Below, one piece after another: positions 52,239 through 64,000 of a DNA stretch of 64,000 nucleotides (positions are counted from its first letter, which is position 1; every line of letters starts with the position of its first letter). The notes beneath the pieces were generated by a model. That model did not search any database. It was given only the letters and a program-made list of their open reading frames with translations, and was not told where the DNA came from. Source of the stretch: Aphis gossypii (taxonomy: Eukaryota > Arthropoda > Insecta > Hemiptera > Aphididae); assembly GCF_020184175.1 (NCBI RefSeq), contig NC_065531.1, positions 71,890,604 through 71,954,603 on the forward strand, in the 5' to 3' direction. The position numbers and the translations under genes were made by a program.

Positions 52239-55200
52239 ATGGCTGAACAAAAAGAAGAAATTGTAATATCAGGTATTGGAGGAGTATTTCCTGAATGCGA
52301 TTCGTTGGAAGAGTTAAAAGACTTGCTATTTAGCAAAACCAATGGAGTAACAATTGATTCGAGAAGATGGAAACCAAGTACATAATTATTTTCAGTTATT
52401 AAATACTATCGTTATTGATTTTTATTTTATTTTTTTCCGATCATATTATGTTAAATAGATGAACTTGGTGCTATTGCTGGGACCGGAAAAATGAAAAATG
52501 TTGACAAATTTGATGCAACGTTCTTCAGTGCCCATCCTAAGCTGGCTGAAGCGATGGATGCAATGACGAGAATCTTCATAGAACGTTCAATTGAAGCAAT
52601 TTTCGATGCAGGTTTGAGTCCAGCAGATTTACGAGGAACAAATACAGCTGTATTTTCGGGCTCAGCTATAAGTGAAACAGAAATGTTTACATTAGACTCC
52701 TCTAAATTTGCTGCATTTTCAATGTTAGGACGGAGTAGAACAATGCAAGCAAATCGCGTTTCATACATTCTAAATTTAACAGGTACATTAAAACATATCA
52801 TGCTAAAAATAATAGTGTATCTAATTGACACACAAATAAATTGAATGTAGGACCCAGTTTTACAATGGATGGAGGATGGATTTGTGGATCAAATGCTTTA
52901 GAAAAAGCCAAAAGAATGATTGAAAATGGTTTTATATCTTCTGCAATTGTTGGAGTTACAAATTTAGCACTAAGGCCAGAAATACAATTTCAATTTCAAG
53001 GACTGAATAGATTAAATAAAAATATGCAAACCAAATCATTCAGTTCTGATGGTAAATATTTTTTAACGAAAAATAAAGAAGTAAAAATATATAATAATAT
53101 TTAATATTTCACGTTGACTCATGTTTTATCTATCACTTAAAATAATTTTTTTTTTTTTATTTAATTAAGAATGCAACTAGAGGAGCTATATAGTTTACAT
53201 TTAACTAATATATTCATTCGTATCGATGTAAACAAATACTACTTAACTACACATACATACCTACGAGATGTCTTAACATTTTAATATGTATTTTAAATTT
53301 ATTTAATTCGCATTATATTTTTAAGCTGATGGTTATAACAGATCAGAAGCTTGTATTGTAATGTATCTTCAAAAAGCATCAGAAGCCAAACGTTCCTATG
53401 GAACTTTATTGAGTGTAAGATCAATACAGTTTGGAGACCACGAAGGACATATAACTGAGCACAATGGAAAGAACTTAAAGTCATTACTGTTGGATTCTTA
53501 TAAACTAGCTAATATCGACCCAGCTTCTGTAGAGTTCATTGAAGCTTATGGGTCCGGGATAAAGGTGATATTAACCAGTATTTGGTTAAACAATATATGT
53601 TAACTAATGATCAAACTTAGTAAAGATTTCTTTAATAATTTAAAATTGATACATTTAAATAAACACACATTCATTAAATATTTCATTACATATTACTAAA
53701 AAATAATTAAGATTAAAATCGTACGTATTGTGGTGTATTATCCATGCAAACAAAATTTGACGACAAAAAAACCAGTTATTTAATCAAATTCCAAGATTGA
53801 AAATAAAATTTGTTATTCAAAATAATTTTTAAATATATTTAAAACTATTATTATACATTATATTAAACTGTTACATTATATGCGTTGAAGAAATCACTGA
53901 ATATGTATATTTTACTGCGGTTAATTCATTTAAATTATATATATTATATATTACATATATATTTAATCAGTAAAAACTTTAATAATAAAAAATTGTTTAT
54001 ACAATTTAGATATTAGCAATAAATGAGTAAAAATAAGTATTAATGTAATATTGGGTCATTTTTTAGACCGAAGATGCTATGGAGTTAAATATTTTGGATG
54101 AAGTATTTTGTACTAAGCAGAGGAAGATTTCATTAAAAGTAGGTTCCATAAAAAGCAATATAGGCCATTGCGAGGTGTCTGGTCTCTTTATGTCAATTTT
54201 AAAAGCTATAATTATACTGGAAAGTGGTTACATACCACCCAACATCAATTACTCAGAACCAAATAAAAGTGTAGCAGCCTTAAAAAATGGAAAAATTCAA
54301 GTAAGATTTTATTACAGCTGAATTTTTCATATCTATATCTATTAATACTTTATGGAAAAAATTTTTTGATCAAAAAAGTATTGTTTATTAATCAATATAC
54401 GTAAAATGTATAAACGTTTATAATTTTATCATAAAGGTGATTATCGAAAAAACTCCTTTCAATGGTGATATTATCGGAATTAATTCTTTTGGCTTTTTAA
54501 ACGCGTTTAGCCATGTTATTCTAAAAAGAAATAATAAAGAAAAACAAGTATTCAAAAATATCAGCAGTAACGATTTTATACCAAGACTTATACTCGCATC
54601 TGGGCGGAATGAAGAAAATACTAGAGCGACTCTAAATAAAGTAAATACAAATTTTAGTTATATGTTATTTTTTAAATTATTTATAGTAATTTTATGCAAC
54701 GTAAAATTCCAATTTAAATACGAATATATATTTATTGATTACAATTATTAGATCAAATGTCACGGAAACGATCTAGAATATTTGACATTGACCAATGACG
54801 TGTTTACCAGGAATATCAATGCTCATTTCTTCAGAAGTTTTTCTATTTTCCCGACGTTAGATGAATCACGGATAGATGAAGTTTGGGTGATTCACATTTA
54901 CTTAATATAACTATTGCGATTTAATTATAAAATATACAATAAGATTTTATTAATATTTTCCAATAAAAAAATATAACATTAGTATAATATTTATAGAATG
55001 TTGATATGAAGAAACGCCAAGTATGGTTTATATTCTCAGGAATGGGGTCACAATGGCAGGGAATGGGTACACATCTTATGAAACTTCCAATTTTTGTCGA
55101 TGCAATAAACAAATGTGATATCATATTAAAGCCTCTAGGAGTCGACATCAAATACATAATAACCAGCCAAGATCCGAAAATATTTGATAATATACTTAAT

Positions 55201-58200
55201 TCTTTCGTTGGAATCGCTGCCGTTCAGGTTTAAATCAATAAAATAATGTCTTAATTTGTACAATAAGTATATGTATCGTACATTCATATTTTTTAGATCG
55301 GATTAGTAGAAGTTTTGAAAGCACTAGACATTGTACCTGATGGGATTATAGGCCACTCTGTCGGAGAATTGGGATGTGCCTTCGCAGATGGTTGTTTTAC
55401 GGCTGAAGAAATGATATTATCTGCGTATGCTCGAGGTCGAGCTTCCGTAGAAACAGAACTTATCCCTGGAATGATGGCCGCCATTGGTAATATCTGCAAT
55501 TGCCACCAAAATATTTTTAATAAATTTTTTTTTTAACTTATTATTTAGGACTTGGATATGACCAAATCAAAGGGAAACTTCCACATGACATTGATGTTGC
55601 TTGTCGTAATAGTTCCACTAGTTGTACAATTTCGGGTCCAGTTGATAGTATCAATAAGTTCGTTTCAGAATTAAAATCCGAAGGTATCTTTGCAAAAGCC
55701 GTTAACGTTGCTGGCATAGCATTTCACAGTAGATATATTCAAACCGCTGGACCGACTCTGCTTAAATTTTTGAAAGACGTTAGTTCAATAAATTTAACAT
55801 AATATATATTATTATTTTCGTTTAAATAATGTGTAAATATGTTTAAACAATGTACTTATTTTTTATAGGTAATCAAAGTACCAAAAAAGAGGTCTTCAAG
55901 GTGGATTAGTAGTTCGTTGCCTGAAACGGAATGGGAAACTGACCTCGCAAAGTATTCTTCACCTGAATACCATACAAACAATTTATTGAGTAGTGTGTTA
56001 TTTGAGGACGTTCTAAAACATATACCTAGTGATGCCATTGTAATTGAAATTGCTCCTCATGGTCTCCTCCAAGCAATATTAAAAGAAGCATTACCCGAAA
56101 CAGTGACAAATATATCACTAACAAAGAGAATGTATGGAGATTCAATTCGATTTTTACTTACTGCTATAGGAAAGTGAGTCATCGATTATTATCTTTTGTA
56201 CTGTTTTGCCTTTATCGAGTCACTAATTTGTTAATTAGTGTAATATTATTTATTTGTTAGTTAGGAATTTAGGATATTGTGTCCCTAGACGCGCAGCCAT
56301 ATTTTATTTTATTACATTATCATGTATTATTTTACTTTTATTTTAGGATGTATACAAATGGTATTAATCTGAAAATCAGAGATTTGTATCCAAAAATTAC
56401 GTTTCCCGTTAGTCGAGGTACTCCAAGTATTCAAAGTTTACCTTTTTGGGACCATAATGAGCAATGGACACCTGTTGTAACCACCAATTCACAAGTAATA
56501 ATATTATACATTCAATTCAAATTTTTACATATCTAAATTATACTATAATTTTATTTTTATTAGATATTTTAAGTTTTTTTTTTAATACATTTATTTTGCT
56601 TAAACATTAGATACATGGATTCTTTGGTGAAAGAACAACTTCAATATTAGTCAATAATAGCATTCATCTAACCGAGTACCAAATTCATGGTGTTCATATT
56701 ATACCATTTGCTTATATACTAGTAAGAAGATTGTACCATACTTATTTTTTGTTTTTAATACTTTGTTAGATATTTTCATATGATTTGATTATTGTTTGTT
56801 TAGATGAATACTTGGGAAATGTTTGTTGAAATTAATTCTAAAACATTTTCTGAAGAATCTGTTCAATTCGATAATCTACATTTTAAAAATAATATCAAAG
56901 TTCATCCAAATAGTAAATATTTTTATCCGATAAAGCTATTAAATTTCAATATTTTCTATTGTAACAAAGTGATTTCTTAATCTTACAGATGTAGCTGAAG
57001 GTAATTTAATGATTCAATGGGGATCTGGTCATTTTGAATACTATTTAAACGATGAGGTTATTTTTTCTGGTCAAATAAGCTTCATAAATAATGAAAATTT
57101 AAATATGAAAACAGAAAATACAATAGAATCTGATACAACATCTGATAACTTCCAAGAGTGTGTATTAAAAGATGAAATATATGAGATATTCAAAAACAAC
57201 GGATTCAATCTAGGGGACAATTTCAAAAATATAACCAAATTTAATAGTTATAAAAAATATATCCAAGGAAATATAAAATGGAAAAATGATTGGATTTACT
57301 TTCTTGATGGCTTATTTAAATTTCCTATATTACAAAATTTAGGTACATATCCAATAGAAACTCCAATTTCTATTAGACAAATGAGTATAAACCCAACATT
57401 ATACAAAACAAATACAGTTAAAGGTAACACATTCATTGTACATGGATTATGTTAAAAGTTTTTATTTAAATATTAAAACGTACTGCTTAACAATTATATT
57501 TTTGTTTTAAGATGTATGTGTAAACTACAACACTGCAACTAAAGAAATAACATGTGAAGGAATAAAAATAACGGATATTAAAAATGGTCATTCAGTATTG
57601 CCGTTGATTAATTCTGCAGTAGTTAATTTACAAGAAGAGATATTTGTTCAATTCAACCACTCACAGTGCAAAGTAAAGTAATATTTTATTTATCAATAGG
57701 AAAATTATTCAATATGTTTATTACTAAGTGTCCTACAGTACAGCTCTTCATATAAATAATCATCACAATTTTAATTATGAATTACAATTATTGTATTACT
57801 ATTTATGTGTACAATTTAACAAATAAATGTATACTAACAATAGAAAATGCAACTTTTACAGATACGTTTTTAAACATTATAATAATATATTCTAAATATA
57901 ATAATAGAACTGAACTGTCCAAGACTTAAAAATAAAATAATTATTGCACGCCCAGTAACACAATATATACATTTAATATACATATTACATATAGTATACA
58001 CACTGGGTGATTCGTTTATCAAACACTCATTATTTCAACATACCTATATTAAAGTTAAAATTCTGCTCGAAATAAAACAACATATTTTTTAACATATTAT
58101 ATATTTTTTAAATATTATTTATTGTTATAATTATCTAAGAATTTTACTTTTTTAAATGATAATATACATTTTTAATTTCAAATTCCAAAGGAAAATTTTT

Positions 58201-61200
58201 TTCAGAGTATTTCAAAACATAAAAATTGAAATTCGAGCGGAGCGGTTATGTTGTATTACTACTGAAAAATTAAAAAAAAATATTTAAAGATAAAAAATTT
58301 AAAAAGTTGTTTATTTCGAATAGATATTTTTTCGATTGGAAATTATGTAAAAAAAAATATTTTCATAAATATTCATTGATTTTGAAATAATGAATGTTGT
58401 TTACTAAAATATATATGTATATACTAGCTGACCCCGTGCACTTTGTTGCCCGTAAAAAATGCCTATTCTATAATATGATTCACTAAGACATTTTCATTGA
58501 CCATTTTGATTCTCAAAAAACTTGTTCAAGCACCACTTTAAAGTGCGAATTTTGTAAAATGCTTTCTTATTGCCCACTAAATTTGTGGTACGACTATTTA
58601 AATTAAAAACATCAATCTATCATTGTTCAGACTCTACGTTCATCAGTCAGTGAGTTAGTCAAGTAATAATATTATAGTCATTATGCTGGGCGTTGCCCGT
58701 GAGCTTCTTATGATTATGCGAGCAGTATATTATCATGTAGGCAATCCACCACGGGTATATATATTAAATTAAGAGCATGGCCAGGGAGCTTAATTTTACA
58801 ATGATGTTTATTTTATTATTTTATTTTTTCTGTGAACAACTTTTTAACTGGAAAACTTGATCCAATAGGTATACGCATGTATTCATTTTGTAATAAAAAA
58901 ACATTGTTTTCTAATAAACAATTTTTCGATTTATTGATATTTTCTATAAAAGTCTAAGAACTATCAATAAATAACCAGAAAACACAATTTTGTAGATTTC
59001 ATATTGACAATAATTTATTTTTAATAGCAACTTCTGACAATCTATAGACATGTTAGTTTCAAAGTTTTTAAACACAAAATTATACTTATTCCTACATTTT
59101 ATACTATCGTGTAAATAAAAATATTAAATATTCGTCGTATTCAATACATAATCAAAAAATTATACTAGTTCTATTACATCAACAAAGCACCGTTCAGAAG
59201 TGATTAGTTGAATACAATACAATAATTTATCATTATGTTCAACCAATACATTCATTTCAGAGAAAATTACTAAGTAACGAAATATATTTGAAACCATAAA
59301 AAGTATTTATTTTTTTGTTTTATCGGGCTTATAAATAAAACTAACGAAAGCTAAAACTATTAACAATTTTAATGATAAATTATTATTATGATAGTGAAAA
59401 TTGGTCAATATAGCTGCAACTAAACAATAAACAATAAACACTCAAAGAATTTAGATATAAATTATATAAAAATTGAGGAGAACGAGATATTTTATACTAT
59501 TTACCGATATTTCACAAACTATAAAGTTGTGGAGTAATAATGGTGGTATGGGTAGATTTTATAGTATACTCAATACTGACGCTATAACGTTAAATAATTA
59601 TGAATTTATATCTATTCTATTAATTTATATTTATATTTATATTTATTAAAAAAGTTTAACTCAAGTACTAAACACCAGACAACTTAAAATTATAATATTA
59701 TCCAACTAATATAATTTTCAATAGGATGGTTATATGTGTATATAATATGTAAACAATTGAAAAAAATGCATTAATCTTAATTCATTTCAGAAATTATAAA
59801 AATATAAATCTATTGTAAGTTATTGTTCTACATATTTAGTACTTTTTAATTTTAGAGTATCAACCAATTCATTTACGATTCTATGGATATAATAACAGAT
59901 AATTTTGATCGATCCTCGGAAAAAGTAATTTTATGTACTCCGTACCACTTTGACGATCATATATCTAAATTATGTACTAAAACAATTAAACAAATCTTAG
60001 AAAATCAATTATTAATGAATGTAAGTATATTTTAAATATAGTTGTAAAATAATATTTAAAATAAAATAAAATATATCCATTAGAACGAGACATTAAACTG
60101 GTATGATGTTAAAAATGCACCGAAAAATGATGAATCTAGAAGATTTATCACAGTTACTAATGTTAATTACTTACAAGATACAACAAGAGCTTTAGTTAAT
60201 TTAAAATGTAGTTATATTATAGTATGTTCAAAACAAAAACTTCAAGATCTTAAAGATTGGAAAATAATTACTCAACAACAATTTGACAATAAATGTTGTT
60301 TAGGATTGATGAAAAAGGTAAATGTAATATTAATTGATTATTAAATAATAGCTTAAATCATTTTTTTTTAATATTTTTTTTTTAGATTATTTTTATAGAC
60401 AAAAACATAATATCTATAAAACCAACAAATGATAGATACGATTTGAGCATTTGGAGAGCATTAGAGACACAAAATTCAACAAAAGGCATGATTTATATAA
60501 TTTCAAAGTCTGAGCCGTTGGAAGGCATTAACTCTTATGTTAATGCAATTTTACAAAAGTATAAATCAAAGAAATTAAGGTGAGAACATAACACAGAATT
60601 TAGATACAAAAACAATTAAATATAATATATATATATATATGTATATAAACATTATAAACGTACTTTTTTTTTTTTAGATTTTTGTTTATTTTGGATTCAA
60701 ACGCACCAGATTTTAACTCTAATCAATCATTCTATACTAATCAACTATCAAAAGATTTAATTGTAAATATATATAAAAATGGTGGTTGGGGTTCTTATAA
60801 GAGAATTGTTCTTCAAGATTTAAAAGATGATATTAAGATCAACAAAAATGTAGTGTTTAAAAATTTTACCACAAATACGTAAGTGAAATTTAAAAATATA
60901 TTTTCTAATTTTATATTCATATTTGTACACTATGTTATGTTATTTCAGTCAAAATAAATTAACAGTAAAATATCTAGGATTGAATTTCAAAGATTTAGTT
61001 GTTGAAGAAAACACCGAAGTAATTATTTAATACATAATATATAAATGATGAAGTTATAAAGAATATAATATTTTATTTATTTTTATTAGAACGAATTTGG
61101 ACCTTTGGAATACTCAGGGCATATTGACAATAAAACCATTATGGGAATTACTTCACTCGATGAAATATCTACTCAAATAGTTTATGACCCAATATTATCA

Positions 61201-63234
61201 TGGCCTATACCATCGACATGGTCACTAGAAGAAGCAACAACTGTTCCTCTAGCATACGCCATGGTGATTATCCTTTAAATTAATAGCAACAAAATAAACT
61301 AATTTCATGTCTGCCGTTTCAGAGCTATTATATTTTTAACGTCTTATGTAAACTTCGAAAGGATAATTCTATTTTAGTAACCTCAGGATTGCATCCAATA
61401 GGTCAAGCTGCAATTGCAATAAGTTTAGGTATGAAATGTGAGACTTATGTTATTGTTGATTCAGACCTACAAGCAGATCAATTATGTGGAATTTTCCCGG
61501 AGGTATTAAATTATTAACCATAGCGAAGAAAAAAAACATAATGATATAAAATTTAAATTGTAGCTTTTGCGATCAAGAATATTTATAAACACTAACAACA
61601 AATTTGATGTTCAACTAAAAATGATAACCAAATCAAAAGGAATAGATTTTATATTGAACTTTTTGAGTGGTGAATCATTTGAAGCTGCTTTTCGCACATT
61701 GACAATGTTTGGAAATTTCTTCCATTTCTCAAAATCAGATATGAAAAATCAAAGACATTTAGGTAATCTTACAATAGTATTTTATAACTATTTCAACTGT
61801 TAGTGTTGCTGTATAAGTAGTATATAGATTATAAAAAACAAATGTTATAATCCCAAAGGTACACGAGTATTTTTGAAAAACACGGCGTTTTTCACCATCA
61901 GTTCGAGCATTTTATTAAACGAAAGTGTTCTCAATAAACAAATTGTACAACAAGCATTCACAGAGGGTTTGATTGAAGGCGTGATAAAGCCTTTCCATAG
62001 GAATGTTGTGACTACGTCATTGAGTGGCGTTAACGTTTTCAACACAATGAGGTGAAATAGCTATAAAATTCATTCTAACTATATAACATAATGTTATTGA
62101 TTTGTGTTTAATTTAGATCTAACGCTGAATCGACTACGTCTGAAAAAGTTGTATTTTCTATAAACGATAATAACAATGATGACGAGAGTCCTAAGTTAAA
62201 AGAAAAACTTCAATATAAACCATATGAATGTCATCCTAATAAAATTTACCTAATAGTTGGTAAATATTTTTCTATTTTTTAAATTTGTTAAATTTACTAT
62301 ATAAATTAAAATTTGTTTTAAATTACAGGAAATAGAGGAGATTGGCTAGACCTTGCAGAATGGTTGGTTGACCGAGGTGCTCAAAAAGTTGTCATCATTG
62401 TCAAAAGGTGTTTAATGTCATCTACTGTTTGTAGAAGGTTTGTAAATACTTTAATGAATGTTATAAATAAATACAAATATATAATACTTTGTATGGTTAA
62501 ATTTCCCTAAATAGATTTGATAGACTTATCGCACGAAACGTATCAGTGCAAATTGAATCAGATTTGCAATTAAAATCAAAAGAAGAAACCCTTAACTGGT
62601 TAAATAATTTGACAAATTTTAAAATTTTGGATGCAATTTTTATAGTCAACCAGGTATTGTAAAATAATCTATCAAACGTCATAAGAGCACATTAATAAAA
62701 AATATCATAATTGTTATGAATATATAAGTATAATACCTATATTTATATAGAAATAATTAAATATATTTATAAATGTAATGTATTTATATTTTTTTTTTGT
62801 CATAGCTTGATGTTAATAAAATTAATAACCTTCGACATGCTTTTGAAAAACATACGAACAGAACATCAACAACACCGTTCGTATGTTTATTGAGTAATGG
62901 AAGTTCTATTTGTGCTGAGCTTAAATCAATTGGGTTGAACGCTTTAAATATTTCCTGGGATGGAACGTCTTCGAAACCGACAAATACATCCAAAATATTG
63001 CCTTCATTGGATGTTTTATTACAGAAATCACACACAGCAGAGTCTTCATCATTTGTATGCTCAGAATACGGCTCCCTTAAATCAGAAAGTAATATATTTA
63101 TATTAAATACAAAACGTGTGGTAGTCTTACCCGGATTAAAGATCAATTGGTCCCTGGTATATCACAATACACTCTTGGTAGTTTCGACACACAAGCTAAA
63201 ACCATTTTCATTTCAAAAAAATGTTGATTACTAA
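52239..63234 (+). CDS. Fatty-acid-synthase-like multidomain protein, copy C (no thioesterase in view)
   Basis: Sister of copy B. Start ATG 52239 (MAEQKEEIVISGIGG). 29 exons: 52239-52377, 52459-52782, 52851-53051, 53326-53564, 54067-54300, 54437-54640, 54752-54886, 54997-55227, 55297-55486, 55549-55778, 55869-56173, 56347-56494, 56611-56721, 56804-56912, 56989-57423, 57512-57672, 59856-60020, 60084-60317, 60386-60579, 60678-60878, 60949-61018, 61090-61263, 61323-61502, 61564-61762, 61859-62051, 62117-62259, 62329-62437, 62515-62653, 62806-63234; 1,941 aa. KS: Cys is Trp (52877-52879), His is Tyr (53547-53549). MAT is intact (Ser 55357-55359). The DH His is Tyr (56677-56679), with the LDGL Asp kept. 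KR is shortened; no ACP. The last exon reads past the donor used in A and B into an eroded TE-like start (VVVLPGLK), then stops. Alternatively it splices at 63088 to TE exons beyond the window. Confidence 0.85.
57673..59855 (+). other. Long intron of copy C with Helitron fragment
   Basis: A 2.2-kb intron at the end of the DH/linker region; the same intron is 1.07 kb in copy B and 0.5 kb in copy A. It contains the Helitron fragment at 58424-58754 and otherwise only A+T-rich DNA with no supported gene. Confidence 0.7.
58424..58754 (-). mobile_element. Helitron 3'-end fragment
   Basis: Reverse-complement copy of the last 390 bases or so of the Helitron at 43687-44815. It begins with CTAG complement next to A, as for an intact 3' end, and carries the same 'gaccccgtgcactttgttgccc' end. 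Similarity stops within the internal palindrome (gcaatccacc), so the 5' part is missing. It differs by scattered substitutions and small deletions, so it is an independent, older or separately eroded insertion. Confidence 0.7.
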
Positions 63235-64000
63235 TTTAAGTTACACATAATTGTATAAATTTTTACTTTTAAACATTAAAATTAAAATTAAATAACTATG
63301 ACATATTATACATAACTATAATTAATATTGTTTAAATAAATATATATATTATAGTCAACAAACAGTAACAATAACAAATTCTATTTTAGGAAGTGTTAGA
63401 CATTAAGAGGACACTATACCCGCATGTGTGGTCTCTGTCTTATACACGCGTAACATAGTTAAAAACTGTTTTGCGCGGGAAAACTTTACTCTCTCGATAT
63501 TTTTATCCAAACAACCAAAACTATAAATTCTATTTAGAAGAACTTTACCTGTGACGTAGCATTTTAATTTTTTTGATAACATGAATACAATTAAAGTTAT
63601 CGGTTTGAGAACTTTTGGTTTTTTTCATTTAATTATTAAAATTTATTGGTTACCACTATCAAAAAAATTGAAACGCTACATCACAGGTAAAGTTATTCTC
63701 AATGCGATTTAAAATTTTGGAAATTTTGATATAAATATCGAGAGAGTAAAGTTGTCCCACGCAAAACAGTTTTAACTATGTTAGGCGTGTATAAGACAGA
63801 GACAACACATGCGGGTATAGAGTCCTTTTAATATAAAATATTGTCACCGCATGCGAAACGTCAAAAACATCTAATATCAATTAATAATTGAATATGTTAA
63901 TGATATGAATTATTGAATATAATTAAATGAATAACATAAACCCTATTGTTCTATATTGTTTACAACTGAAATACACTTGTTAACCAACCTCATTATTATG
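63235..64000. other. Downstream of copy C to window edge
   Basis: No thioesterase exon is seen: no GESxGG motif or TE-like frame follows the end of copy C. In A and B the TE begins about 360-450 bases after the equivalent exon. A candidate AATAAA lies at 63335-63340. Most of this stretch is the inverted-repeat element at 63403-63831. Confidence 0.6.
63403..63831. mobile_element. Long-inverted-repeat DNA element bounded by TTAA
   Basis: Two arms of about 160-170 bp, near 63403-63570 and 63660-63831, are inverted copies of each other. They share the outer 'ACTATACCCGCATGTG' / complement, 'GTCTCTGTCTTATACACGC', 'ACTCTCTCGATATTT' and inner 'TTTACCTGTGA.GTAGC' blocks. Both ends carry TTAA, as left by piggyBac-type insertion, although TA targets are also possible. 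No coding frame. It sits just after the end of copy C. Confidence 0.75.

Noticed and set aside
52451..52831. 126-codon minus-strand frame over the second exon of copy C
   Set aside because: Antisense shadow; the sense frame is conserved in copies A and B.
1..63234. Calling the three FAS-like genes ordinary functional fatty acid synthases or simple pseudogenes
   Set aside because: Key KS, DH, KR and ACP elements are missing, which argues against ordinary FAS; long in-frame exon sets with good splice sites and an intact MAT argue against plain pseudogenes.
1..64000. Prokaryotic features such as operons, CRISPR arrays or ribosome binding sites
   Set aside because: The window is eukaryotic with spliced genes; no regularly spaced direct repeats or bacterial gene organisation was seen.

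Overview
The window is a very A+T-rich eukaryotic (insect) chromosome segment. Short GT-AG introns, the transposon ends present, and the repeat families (for example one built around 'ctgaacggagtgatga') suggest a hemipteran, most likely an aphid. All four genes are on the + strand and were assembled by joining exons with consensus splice sites in frame.

Layout: (1) 1-19083, fatty-acid-synthase-like copy A, lacking only its first few codons off the left edge. (2) 19084-24766, gene-free A+T-rich DNA with simple repeats. (3) 24767-36959, complete copy B, 33 exons, 2,207 aa. (4) 38883-41963, a five-exon, seven-helix gustatory-receptor-type gene. (5) 41964-52238, a 10-kb gene-free block with clustered repeats and a 1.13-kb non-autonomous Helitron. 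(6) 52239-63234, copy C, which stops early. (7) 63235-64000, a long-inverted-repeat element with TTAA ends.

The three FAS-like genes keep the animal type I order KS-MAT-DH-(ME)-ER-KR, with a thioesterase (TE) in A and B. All three have lost the chemistry of fatty acid synthesis. The KS nucleophile Cys is Trp (B, C) or Phe (A), and the first KS His is Tyr or Asp. The DH His is Tyr in all copies. The ER and KR nucleotide-binding glycine motifs are altered. The part of KR that carries the catalytic Tyr is missing, and no acyl carrier protein domain lies between KR and TE. The MAT site (GHSVGE Ser, Arg, His) is intact in all three. The TE Ser (GESxGG) is kept in A and B, but the TE Asp is replaced. 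About 6 kb of coding sequence over roughly 30 exons stays open in each copy, so these look like maintained genes encoding pseudo-synthases in which the acyltransferase is the only clearly intact active site. This is the main candidate for an undescribed system.

B and C are sister copies. They share near-identical blocks that run through introns and end abruptly, as expected for gene conversion, while other exons have diverged. A differs in intron positions and has exons richer in G+C. Mobile elements sit mainly in introns: a hAT-type element with a perfect 8-bp duplication in A, a fold-back element in B, two hAT-like elements in the receptor gene and a Helitron fragment in C.
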